A DNA stretch of 64,000 bases from NCBI GenBank assembly GCA_044228685.1, contig JBGAUL010000004.1:124001-188000 (forward strand), in the 5' to 3' direction. The notes below the pieces were generated by a model that searched no databases, had not been told where the DNA came from, and saw nothing but the letters and a program-made list of their open reading frames with translations. A program made the position numbers and the translations under genes. Shown here in pieces: positions 47,271 to 57,100 of the stretch (the first letter of the stretch is position 1; the number at the start of each line of letters is the position of its first letter). Origin of the DNA: JBBATK01 sp044228685 (GTDB taxonomy: Bacteria > Bacteroidota > Ignavibacteria > Kapaibacteriales > NICIL-2).

Positions 47271-48398
47271 CTACAAATTTCCTCTCAAAGCTTGTTCGCG
47301 TTCGATTGATTCAAACAGTGCCTTGAAATTACCTTTGCCAAAGCTCTTTGCGCCTTTGCGTTGAATGATTTCAAAAAACACGGTTGGACGATCTTCAACC
47401 GGCTTTGTGAAAATCTGCAGCAGGTAACCTTCTTCGTCACGGTCGACGAGAATACCCAACTCACGCAGAGGTGCGATATCTTCATCGATCGAGCCAACAC
47501 GATCCAGCAAATCATCATAATAGGTTGAAGGAACGCGGAGGAACTCGATACCGCGGTTGCGAAGTTCTGATACTGTGTGAACGATATCATTGGTAGCTAC
47601 TGCGATATGCTGCACGCCTGCTCCATGGTAGAACTCGAGATACTCGTCGATCTGCGATTTCTTCTTTCCTGCTGCCGGTTCATTGATAGGGAACTTGATG
47701 TATCCGCTACCGTTCGAAACTACCTTACTCATCAAGGCAGAATATTCTGTCGAGATGTCTTTGTCATCAAAGGTGAGCAAAAGCTTGAAGCCCATTACGT
47801 CTTCGTAGAACTTCACCCACTCATCCATTTTTCCAAGCTCGACGTTGCCAACGCAGTGATCCACGTAGAGCAAACCGACAGGAGTTGTCTTGTAGGTGGA
47901 TTCCACAGCTTGAAATCCCGGCATAAACACTCCTTTGTAGTTCTTGCGTTCTACAAAAGTGTGCACGGTATCGCCGTAGGTCTTGATGCTTGCAACAACC
48001 ACTTCGCCATTTTCATCGCTTAGAACTGTTGGCTCCAATACTGAAACTGCACCGCGCTTGGTTGTCTCAGTCCAGGATGCTCGTGCATCATCAACCCACA
48101 ATGCCAATGTTTTAACGCCGTCGCCGTGCTGATCGATGTGGCGCGCAACATCAGTACCGGGATGCATTGGTGTTGTAAGTACAATACGGATTTTATTCTG
48201 TTGAAGAACATAGGAAGCACGATCACGTAATCCTGTCTCCGGTCCGGCATAAGCCACCCACTTAAATCCAAAAGCAGTTCGATAGAAATACGCTGCTTGC
48301 TTTGCATTACCTACATAAAACTCTAAGTAGTCTGTACCATTGATGGGTAGAAAATCTGCAACTGCAGAACTCATAACAGCAGTTTCGGGTGTTATCAT
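47271..48398 (-). CDS. hpd: 4-hydroxyphenylpyruvate dioxygenase
   Basis: The 375-residue Fe(II) enzyme converts 4-hydroxyphenylpyruvate to homogentisate, the second step of tyrosine breakdown. The two vicinal-oxygen-chelate halves are visible. The metal ligands are His181 (YVDHCVGN), His264 (GVQHIAVAT) and Glu343 (VFFEIIQRKG). The C-terminal GFGKGNF-like motif appears as SFGKGNFKALFESIE. The start MITPETAV at 48398 was chosen because AAGGAG lies seven bases upstream; 19 extra in-frame codons are unsupported. Homogentisate dioxygenase is not in the window, while a fumarylacetoacetase-like gene is at 5.4-6.4 kb. Confidence 0.94.
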   Translation of the reverse strand: MITPETAVMSSAVADFLPINGTDYLEFYVGNAKQAAYFYRTAFGFKWVAYAGPETGLRDRASYVLQQNKIRIVLTTPMHPGTDVARHIDQHGDGVKTLALWVDDARASWTETTKRGAVSVLEPTVLSDENGEVVVASIKTYGDTVHTFVERKNYKGVFMPGFQAVESTYKTTPVGLLYVDHCVGNVELGKMDEWVKFYEDVMGFKLLLTFDDKDISTEYSALMSKVVSNGSGYIKFPINEPAAGKKKSQIDEYLEFYHGAGVQHIAVATNDIVHTVSELRNRGIEFLRVPSTYYDDLLDRVGSIDEDIAPLRELGILVDRDEEGYLLQIFTKPVEDRPTVFFEIIQRKGAKSFGKGNFKALFESIEREQALRGNL

Positions 48399-48654
48399 AG
48401 AAAACTCCTTCGTTGGTCGTATAGATACATTGTTAATCAGATCAGCACGCGACATCCATGGCTCATACGGGGAGCTTGGAGTCTTTGGTGTTGATCATTA
48501 GCCGTTCTTCTGCAAAACTAAGAAAGATAGACTGCTCATTGATGGTTCATTGTAACAGGGCTATGGTGTTAAATAACACGATGCACAGCAGTCATTTCCA
48601 ACTTTTTGCCGGATGTCCCGTAGTTTGCAGGTCTCCAGGATCCTTGTTCAAAGC

Positions 48655-48984
48655 ATGTATCGCGTCAAATATCTCTTCGGAATCTTTTCAGGCATTTTTG
48701 GTCTACTCTATTTGTTTTTTGGCATTGTGGGCTGGGAATATGCTCGGGAATTCTTGGATAAGTACACGGCCTTTGGACTCTGCGTCATCCACTCTGTTGC
48801 GGCAGCCCTGCTGTTTCGGTCGAGTTTGAAAGACAAACGCAAAGAAGATGTTCGTCTTGCTGCCATTATAGATAATCTTCTTATTGTGCATCCAATGATA
48901 ACGGCAGAAATACTCGCCCAAGAGAGCGGCATGAGTTTAGGCGATGCGCATGAGTATATCATGAAAACCTTTCCTCATCAATAG
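48655..48984 (+). CDS. Small two-helix membrane protein with C-terminal helical domain (copy 1)
   Basis: This 109-residue protein starts at MYRVKYLFGIF. The frame extends upstream, but the neighbouring paralogue begins at the equivalent residue. Two hydrophobic helices (about 5-25 and 38-55) are followed by a basic turn (KDKRKED) and a cytoplasmic segment (about 62-105, LIVHPMITAEILAQESGMSLGDAHEYIMK). That segment has the pattern of a winged-helix or HTH recognition unit. The next gene, 20 bases away, encodes a clear paralogue. The family is not recognised. A membrane-bound regulator is one possibility. Confidence 0.65.
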   Translation: MYRVKYLFGIFSGIFGLLYLFFGIVGWEYAREFLDKYTAFGLCVIHSVAAALLFRSSLKDKRKEDVRLAAIIDNLLIVHPMITAEILAQESGMSLGDAHEYIMKTFPHQ

Positions 48985-49004
48985 TCATTACGAGGACCCA
49001 AGGC

Positions 49005-49403
49005 ATGTTTCGCGTTCAATACTTGTTTGGAATCTTATCACTCTGTGCAGCTGCACTGTACTTGCTGTTTGCGTATTTGTCCATGAATGCGTCGACGATC
49101 AGTGCATTCGATCGTACCATGCCTTTTGTGTTGTGCAGCCTTCATATTCTTGCAGGACTGCTTCTGTTGGGATTGTCGTATAGATCCTACCTTCGCGAGC
49201 ATAAACGCATCAATCAAGTCTTGCAACAACTTCTCGTTGTTCGCTCCTCCTTAACACCTGACGATTTAGCCCAAGCGGCATCTATCACACTGGCAGAAGC
49301 CCATGAGTTTTTACTCGATGTACAGAAGAAAAAAACAATGGTCGTGTACAAAAAGCACGAAACTGTCGTTGTAAGGGCTTTTCCTCCCCATAGCTTGAAT
49401 TAA
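49005..49403 (+). CDS. Small two-helix membrane protein with C-terminal helical domain (copy 2)
   Basis: The 132-residue protein opens MFRVQYLFGILSLCAAALYLLF, matching the start of copy 1. The second helix (LCSLHILAGLLLLGLSY) and the helical unit (VVRSSLTPDDLAQAASITLAEAHEFLLDVQKKK) also align with it. It has about 20 extra C-terminal residues that look like a beta-wing (TMVVYKKHETVVVRAF), strengthening the winged-helix idea. ACGAGGA lies upstream of its ATG. Its function is unknown. Confidence 0.68.
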   Translation: MFRVQYLFGILSLCAAALYLLFAYLSMNASTISAFDRTMPFVLCSLHILAGLLLLGLSYRSYLREHKRINQVLQQLLVVRSSLTPDDLAQAASITLAEAHEFLLDVQKKKTMVVYKKHETVVVRAFPPHSLN

Positions 49404-49506
49404 AGAAGCTTTTTTCGCGATATAGAATAACGCATTGGACAGAGCTGGCACAGTGCTTGCTTATCGGGTACAAGAGTATTCGAAAGTATTTGTCACGGAG
49501 GACCAC

Positions 49507-50127
49507 ATGTCTGCAGTCGCGCATCAAACACCTGTTTCAACCCCTCAAAGTTCGTCGAGCAAGGATTACTTCGTTCACGACAAAGCAATGTGCGAATGCG
49601 CCATTGGCAAGGATAGTCGCGTCTGGGCACATGCCCACGTTATGTCTCGCGCTGTCGTTGGTTCAGGCGTGAATATTGGCGAGCAGTGCTTCGTCGAGAA
49701 CGGTGCTGTTATCGGCAACGGTTGTACAATTAAAAACGGCGTTAGTGTGTGGGATGGTGTGAATCTGGAAGCCGACGTTTTTGTAGGACCGAATGCCGTC
49801 TTCACAAACGACATGATGCCTCGTACAAAGAGTATCAATGAAGACTACACAATGGTGCCAACGTTGGTGAAACGCGGTGCATCAATTGGTGCAAACGCAA
49901 CCATCGTTTGTGGTACAGTCTTAGGTGAGTACTGCATGATCGGCGCAGGCGCAGTTGTGACAAAAGATGTCCCTGCCTTCGCTCTTGTTATTGGCAATCC
50001 GGGTCGCGTCTATGCATGGGTATCAAAGCGTGGCAACAAGCTGGTCTTTGATGCAGATGGAATGGCGAAGGACACAGACGGTTCGCGCTATCAATTGCGC
50101 AACAACCGCGTTGAGTGCTTAGCATAG
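49507..50127 (+). CDS. Left-handed beta-helix (hexapeptide) acyltransferase
   Basis: The 206-residue protein consists largely of hexapeptide repeats (VGSGVNIGEQCFVENGAVIGNGCTIKNGV, ASIGANATIVCGTVLGEYCMIGAGAVV). The VTKDVPAFALVIGNPGRVYAWV ending is typical of N- or O-acetyltransferases acting on nucleotide sugars, such as the WbpD/FdtC type. These modify sugars for O-antigen or S-layer glycans. The start at 49507 has GGAGG upstream; 24 earlier in-frame codons are unsupported. No sugar-biosynthesis neighbours are present, so the substrate is open. Confidence 0.83.
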   Translation: MSAVAHQTPVSTPQSSSSKDYFVHDKAMCECAIGKDSRVWAHAHVMSRAVVGSGVNIGEQCFVENGAVIGNGCTIKNGVSVWDGVNLEADVFVGPNAVFTNDMMPRTKSINEDYTMVPTLVKRGASIGANATIVCGTVLGEYCMIGAGAVVTKDVPAFALVIGNPGRVYAWVSKRGNKLVFDADGMAKDTDGSRYQLRNNRVECLA

Positions 50128-50148
50128 CACATAACACAATCACTACTC

Positions 50149-51099
50149 TCAGTTGTTTTCGTAGCCAATCGCCATGCGCAAGCCATAGCGGTATTGATAC
50201 CATTTGGCATCACTCAGTACACTCGTCATTGGAATAGACAAAAAGGCTTCGAAGTCAAACATGACCGCGCCGAGAAAGCTCACATGCCATCCAATTGAAG
50301 GCTCAATGTTGTAGTGCCAGAGATTCGTCGTACGATAGGGTTGTTTGTCCATCGTCGTGACGGTATCCATTCCATTTGAAAACCTAATCTTGTCTTTGGC
50401 ATTTGCTATCTGTGTGTACTGAGTATTCTCATCGATAAACACATACGAAGCTTGTGCGCCAATGCCCACATAGTAAAACGACGAGGTTGATAGCATTTCA
50501 CTTTCCAAAAACGCTCCGTAGATAGGAACTAGCAAGTCAGTAGCAAAAGAAGCATAATGCTGATTTGTAAACAATACTGAGACTTCTTTGAATGATTGCA
50601 GAGTACCGTTGTCGGTGAGAAAACTCTTGGTCGTATCTAGTGAGTACAGTCGACTGCGATTCCTGTCATAGCCAAGTCTACACCGCAGAATGCTATGCAG
50701 TGGAGGAATGTTCACACTAAAGCCAAGCGTCTCGTTATTGTAACCTTCCCCGGGAAACTTGTCTGTCGCTGAGTTTGAGCTATTCTTTTCAAGAATTAAA
50801 TCCTCATCCTTTTCAAAAGGTTTATCGGTTTGGAAGGAAAATCGCGTCGGAGAAAACGAAGAGGATCGTAGATCATGCGTATGATTAAACAAGCCAACCC
50901 GAAATGTAGAACCGAAAAAATATGAATGCGCTGCGAAAGGCTTTGGGAACCAACCCAAGGAAACGTGTTTTGCGAAATCGTTCTCGAGATGGAATGTGTC
51001 GGCGTTGGGAAGATTGTCGGTCGCGCTTGAATCTGTTTGTGCAACGAGCGAGCCCGCTGACAATACAAATACAAGCAACAGTGGTAACAATACCTTCAT
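50149..51099 (-). CDS. Putative outer-membrane beta-barrel protein downstream of sprA
   Basis: The 316-residue protein has a signal peptide (MKVLLPLLLVFVLSAGSLVAQ). The mature part alternates polar and hydrophobic residues, with many aromatic ends and a final strand ending YRYGLRMAIGYENN, as in small outer-membrane porin-like barrels. No family was recognised. The gene starts 56 bases after the sprA stop on the same strand and is likely co-transcribed, which suggests, but does not show, a role connected with T9SS or surface assembly. A longer upstream frame to 51153 lacks signal character. Confidence 0.65.
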   Translation of the reverse strand: MKVLLPLLLVFVLSAGSLVAQTDSSATDNLPNADTFHLENDFAKHVSLGWFPKPFAAHSYFFGSTFRVGLFNHTHDLRSSSFSPTRFSFQTDKPFEKDEDLILEKNSSNSATDKFPGEGYNNETLGFSVNIPPLHSILRCRLGYDRNRSRLYSLDTTKSFLTDNGTLQSFKEVSVLFTNQHYASFATDLLVPIYGAFLESEMLSTSSFYYVGIGAQASYVFIDENTQYTQIANAKDKIRFSNGMDTVTTMDKQPYRTTNLWHYNIEPSIGWHVSFLGAVMFDFEAFLSIPMTSVLSDAKWYQYRYGLRMAIGYENN

Positions 51100-51155
51100 G
51101 CGCGCCAATCTAATCACATTTAGGAAACAGAGAGATCGTTTGCTCGGAAGCAATG

Positions 51156-54100
51156 TTAGCGTCCACCCGAGATCGCCAATCGCACTTCGACACCAACTTC
51201 TGTCGTGCTATAACCCGGATTCGATGCTCCGCTCGTGAAGTTACCGGTGTACTTCATAAATGCGGTGGCTGTAAGACGATTACTAACGGTATAGCGCGCT
51301 CTTGGTTCCAACATAATAGTGGTTTGACCATCAAGCTCACTGCCGGTAGGAGCACCTGATGAATCGGGTACTGACAGCGAGTAGGTTGAACGGTTTGAGC
51401 GACGGTAGGTTGAATTGAATGAAAACTCAACGTCATTCTTCAACTCTATACCTAAGAGTGGGAACGAGAATCCACGCACCGCGTAGGCAGCTGTGAGAAC
51501 GAACTCATGCTGATTTTCTCTCGACAAGGTCCGAGATGCCGCAGCCAATGCATAGTTGCTTCGCATGTTATATCGAATATTACTCGTAAGTGTTCCCTTC
51601 ATCTTTTTCTCATCGAAACTCATGTTCACGCCGATCAGTGGCTGGAATTGCATCTGCACGGTCTGACCATCGACGGTACGTCCATTGTCATCAATGCGAG
51701 CATTTTCAGAATAGGTTGTTTGATAAGTATGCTCAAGACTAACCCGTTGTGCAATTCCACCGAAGAAGAAATACTTCTCAATTCCCTCCCAGCGCAATGA
51801 CCAATTGACTTGCGGCAAGAATCGTTGAAGCACACCCGGCAAGAACTCGAAGGCTTGCAAGCCGCCGATGAAGGCATCGGTCATGACGTTTTGCAGCCTG
51901 ACTTTGTCGGGAATCGAAAGTGAATCTTCATTGCGACCATTCAACACCGTGTTGCGCGATGCTCGATAGCGATTAACGACGTTCTCCGGTGTATTGTTAA
52001 ACACAGCGAAGAAAAGGAAGTTCGGGAAGGTTAAGAATGTTCGACTGTAGCGCTCAGTAATGACAACGTTGCTGAAACTCATTTGACCAAGCGAGTCAGT
52101 GGTTGTCAATTGATTGCGATTAGCTCCAAACTCGGTCTTCCAGTTCAAATCAAGTGTTGCACCCTTCCACAGTGGTCGCGTCGTCCGCAACTCAAGTGAA
52201 TTCCCTTGCGTGAAGTTGTCCTGCAACTGTGCATTCGGCGGACGAATTCCCATGTCTTCTTCAAAACCAAAGTATGGGAATTTATTGCTGCTCGTAAAGT
52301 GGAAGCTTCCGTGAGGATATCTGACCAGACCAAGCTGATATGCAGCGGAGGGTCCGAGGAACTCTTCACTAGCTCGACCGGTAAATCCTCTTCCCCACAA
52401 ATTGGAAAATCCATTTCCACCAATCACGCCTGGCGTGATCACAGTATTGGCCTGATTGAAGGTCAGATTCAACGACTCGTAATCAAAGAATATTGAGCGA
52501 AGCAGATCCAGTGTCTCGCTAAAGATAGAACTTGATTTCGTTGAATCCGGTTTTGCATTTGGCGATGGAGGCACAATTCCGAACCACGAGTTCGAAAGAT
52601 TACGCAAACGAATTGCCGTACTCATGCGAATGTTGTTTGAGTACGATGCTCTCTTTGAGATATCGCGTAGACTAGGGTCTGCCTGCAGCGGATCTGTCCA
52701 GAGATAGTTCGTTGTGAAACTTCCGCTAGCATCCATGAACTTGTTGATGCTGGCAAAGTCAGGCAATCGAGGACGGAAAGTCAAACCAAAGGTTTGCGTC
52801 AAACTGTTGGGCGTTCCGAAATCAACAAGACGTCCGTTGCTCAGCACAATTCGCTTTGCAACATCCGAGCCTGTGAGCTGGTGTCCAAGTGAATCTAGTT
52901 CAAGCGGAACGAGAGTGCTTCCTGCATTGACGGAGTAATCAAGCACCGGGGACAACAATCCGCCTTCACTCAACTTCCATTGCAGAGCCATTGAATTTGT
53001 TGCACTGAAGAGTCGCTCGGGAGCAGAAGGATAACTCAAGAACCACGACTGCTCCGTCTTTCTCATACGCGAAACACGAGTGCCAAGCGTGATACTGTTT
53101 GGCAAGAAGTTGATCTTCCAATCTTTATAGGCATTCAACAATGGAACACCTTCCATCCAACCACCGGTCTTGACTGTCGCAAGTGGCGGCAAGGTCAATG
53201 CATAGTTCGCACTGAAATCCCATTGCCAGCGGAAACGTTCTTTAACAACAGGAGATTGTTCTGCATCCTGCGTGTAGGCAAAGCCCAGCACAAGACGATT
53301 GAGTGTTTCGCGGACGTACCACGCGGTCGTTGGTATACCGAACTTCAAGCCTAAAACGCTGAAGCTTGTTTGTTCGCGACGAGTTTGTGCGCGACTACGA
53401 ATTTCATCTGCTGCAGCTTGGGCTATAGCGGCAGTCTGACCGGAGTCGATTTTAGTCTTGTACACAAGAGCAGCAGCCGACTCAACATTGACATCGTTCT
53501 GCGGCTGATACAATGGATCGATAGAATAGGTCGTGCGCGCAAAGTGAACCGGGATACGCGCTTCCTTCATACTCTTGGGTAAGAACTTCTCGAGTCCAGC
53601 ATCTGCAGTTAGATTAAAACTCTTCGTCTCTTCACGCGTTCCGAAGCGCTCTTCCAGTCTGTGGAAGTAAGGATCAGTTTGAATGTAACTCGCATTGACG
53701 ACGCCAAGGTCAGCTAACTTCACTTCCACGCTTCCTGTCGCAGCAGAACCATTCTTGTTTTCAGCTTCAAGTAATCGCAACTCATCGACCCACATTGTGG
53801 TGTACAATGACTTCGGACAGCGTCCCGCAGGATTTGCAATACCCAAAGCGATGTACTGCATGCGCGTCAAAGTCGGATTTCCCTGCACTGCATAGCGTGA
53901 GAATTTCTCTCCTGCTACCGGAAACTCCATGCGCTTGTATTGATCAATACTATCACGCTGCTGTTTGATCGCCGTCAGTTGCGTGAGATCGATGCTAACG
54001 CTCTTCCACTCTCGCACGAGCGGAGCACGATACTCGTAGAAGTTTGCAGAGTCAGTTCCGAAACGAATGAAGTACTGAGGAGCAATTGTATCTCCGGGTG

Positions 54101-57100
54101 ACAGCGATGCTGAATCCGGTGGGATGTAATCCTGACCACCAATACCCTTCACAAAGAAGCGCAGCATGTGATAACGGAATACATCAAAGGTTCTGAAGTA
54201 GCGTGTAGCAGCGCGTTCATCACCGCAAGCCAGATTGTCGACGCCAATAGAAATTGACTGCTCATTCAAACGAATGTCGTTTTGTGGATCCGGGTTTGCG
54301 AGGTTGCGTGGTGCTTGGACTCCTGGAGGCATGGTGTAGAAATCCGGCGGACCATCATTCTCTTCACGATTCACAAAAGAAACGCGCAATGTGTTGTCAA
54401 CTGCATTCGCGCTATTGGCGATTGATGCATAGTTCAAACGTTGCCACTGCGATCCGGCAAAGCGCCAGTCTGCAATCTCTGCTTTCAAACGTCCACCCTT
54501 GAACCATACGCGCAAGTACTGGATGTTTGAAAACAATGGATTACCAACAACGCGCTTGTTGCCGCGAAGTGGAATGCGATACAATCTCCAACCGTTCTTA
54601 CCTCCACCAACTACTTGCGGATTGTTATCACTTCCATCCAAGTTGACTTCATAGGAGAAGTAGCTATCGTCAAGAGAAATGTTCTGACCATTCTGCTTGT
54701 TGAGGATTTCGGTGTCCGGGAATTGACCTACTTCTGACTGTGCTGCATTGCCTTCGTAATTGTTGTACTTCGCGAAGTCGTCAGCCGTGCGTGTGTTGTC
54801 GTCTTTGCCGAAATCAAAGTTGTAATCATCTCGACTCGGATCGCTCTCCAAATTCAACGGATAGGGTATTTCTGTTTTCTCTTTGTTGTTATCCCATTCA
54901 TCAATACCAATATCTTCACCTTCATCAATTCTTCCATTTGGAATGGGACTCGTCGTTGAAATACCATCTTCAGTATTAAGATTGGTGTTAGGAATAACAT
55001 CCTCACTAATCTGCCCAAGATCGATAAACATTTTTGTGGCTGCGTCGCGATCATCGACACGCATCATGACTTCGATGTAATCAATATTCTCGAGATCGAA
55101 GTTGGAGTTGAAGGATGACAGTAGTCGCTGGAAACCGCCCCAGATCTTGTTTTGATTCACATCCTGCCAAATGCTTCCCGTTCTTACAGAATCCCACTTC
55201 GGATTGAGCGAATCGACAAAGTTCGGATTCCAGTTGTAGATACCGCGAATCGAAGGATAGAAATTGATATACAATGGCGAGATGTTGGAGTGTCCCGCGA
55301 CTGTCTGACGTTGAGGATAAACCTCAGACGACGGCACCCGACCAATAAAGTACTGCCACCACTGTGTCTTTGCTCGATACAAGCCACGACTTAGACTTGT
55401 ACTGTCAATGCTACTATCTACCGGCGGTGCACAATGTGTCCACTGCGTTGCCGAAAGACCGAGCGGAATATCACGTTGTGCGGACTCGAAGTCGTCGATA
55501 TAGGCAACCGACAATCCGTTGTCGCCCGGTATATCTGAAATTCTCTTATTTGGATTCGGGAACTGCTCAGCCCACTCACCGCGAATGTTGATAAGCGACT
55601 GTTCTTTGGTATCAAAGAAGGGCAGTGAATTCAAAGCTCGCGTCAACCAGTCTGCTTTCCATTGCAAGCTCAAATCGAAACCAAGCATTTGATTAGCGAC
55701 CGGCTCTTCTCCAACTCGCACACGGTCAATGATGGCAGCTTGATTGTAGTACATGAATGTACCACCGGCAGCGAGTGTGAAGTTTCTTGTTTTGTAAATG
55801 TTCATATCAGCACGAATTCCGGCGAGGGTCTTGGTGCTGACGTTCATGATGTCGTTGGACTCGTATTCAACTGTCAGATTAGCACCTGCAGCTTGTGCTT
55901 GCGGACTACGCATGCTAAGAACACCACTGACGTACTCAACGACGTAATCGTCATTCTCACGCAATTCGCGACCATCCAAACGAACTTTCACACTACCCGG
56001 AGCGACGTTGAAGCCGAGTGTGATTCGACCATTGTTCTGACCTTGAACATCGCCTGTGATCAACCAACGATCATAGGCTGTTTGCTGCTTTGCGAGCTCA
56101 ACCTGATTGTCATATACAGCCGAATAGTAAAACTGACGAGCTGCAGAAATTTGTCCGCGACGCGCAAATGCTGTATCCAAGCCTTCGCGGAATGGTTCAA
56201 GCGATGGGAAAGTAATCTCGCCCTTCATTGCGTTGAAGAATGGACTACCGCTATAGCTCAGTGATTGACCGCTCTGAGGTGCACCAACACCACTTGATGG
56301 CGGTAATTGCGCTCCGCCTGAGGAAAAGTCAAACACACCGTCGCCCGGAGGCAAGCCCGAACCATTGTTCACTTGGTCAACACGAAGCGCCGTAACGATT
56401 TTGTCCGACGTGCCCTCCATGATATCCGTCGAATCATTGTTCGTGCGCAAGTAGTAGATGTTGATCTTCGCATCCGACGTATTCACGTTGGTCGCGTTGA
56501 TGAAGTAAATGTTCCTCATCTGACGTGCCCACAGATTTGTAAATCCGGGCTGAAGATTAGGAACATAGATCAACTTCAAAATCAAAGTATCTGCATTGTT
56601 AGCAGTGTTTGAAAGTGTCCCGGTAAACAAGTCGTCGGTTGTTTCTTTAGCAAGACCCTCGGTTCGATACGAAACAGCGTAAGTGCGGTCACGACGCATG
56701 TTCGTCACCGTCACTGTTCCCAAGTTCTGATCGACTTCATAGCGCGAACGATCGAGTTTAACGAAACGACCGCGCATGACTTTTCCGGCTTCGATCAATG
56801 TAGTGGTCTTCATCGTCGGAGGATAGCGCTGACCGGTATTGAAGCGTATCGGACTTAAGGTATCGTAGGCAACGACGTTCACGCCGCCAAGCGCCTGCTC
56901 TTTGATGTCCCCTGAACTTTCGTAGACTTCAAGTTCTTTAACTAGCAAGGTTCCTGCTTGAGGCGTAACAGGGGTTGCAAGAGCCCAGTACTGACGGTAC
57001 AGTGCCTTGTACGCCGTATCAATGAAGAAGTGATTCTGAGCGTAGTCCCAAGCGTGGAGCGCAAAGCGAGTTCTAGAGGCTCCACCATTAACGTTGACGA

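Noticed and set aside
55662..56264. A 200-codon frame antisense to sprA
   Set aside because: It lies fully within a recognised gene on the other strand and its translation shows no domain or signal.
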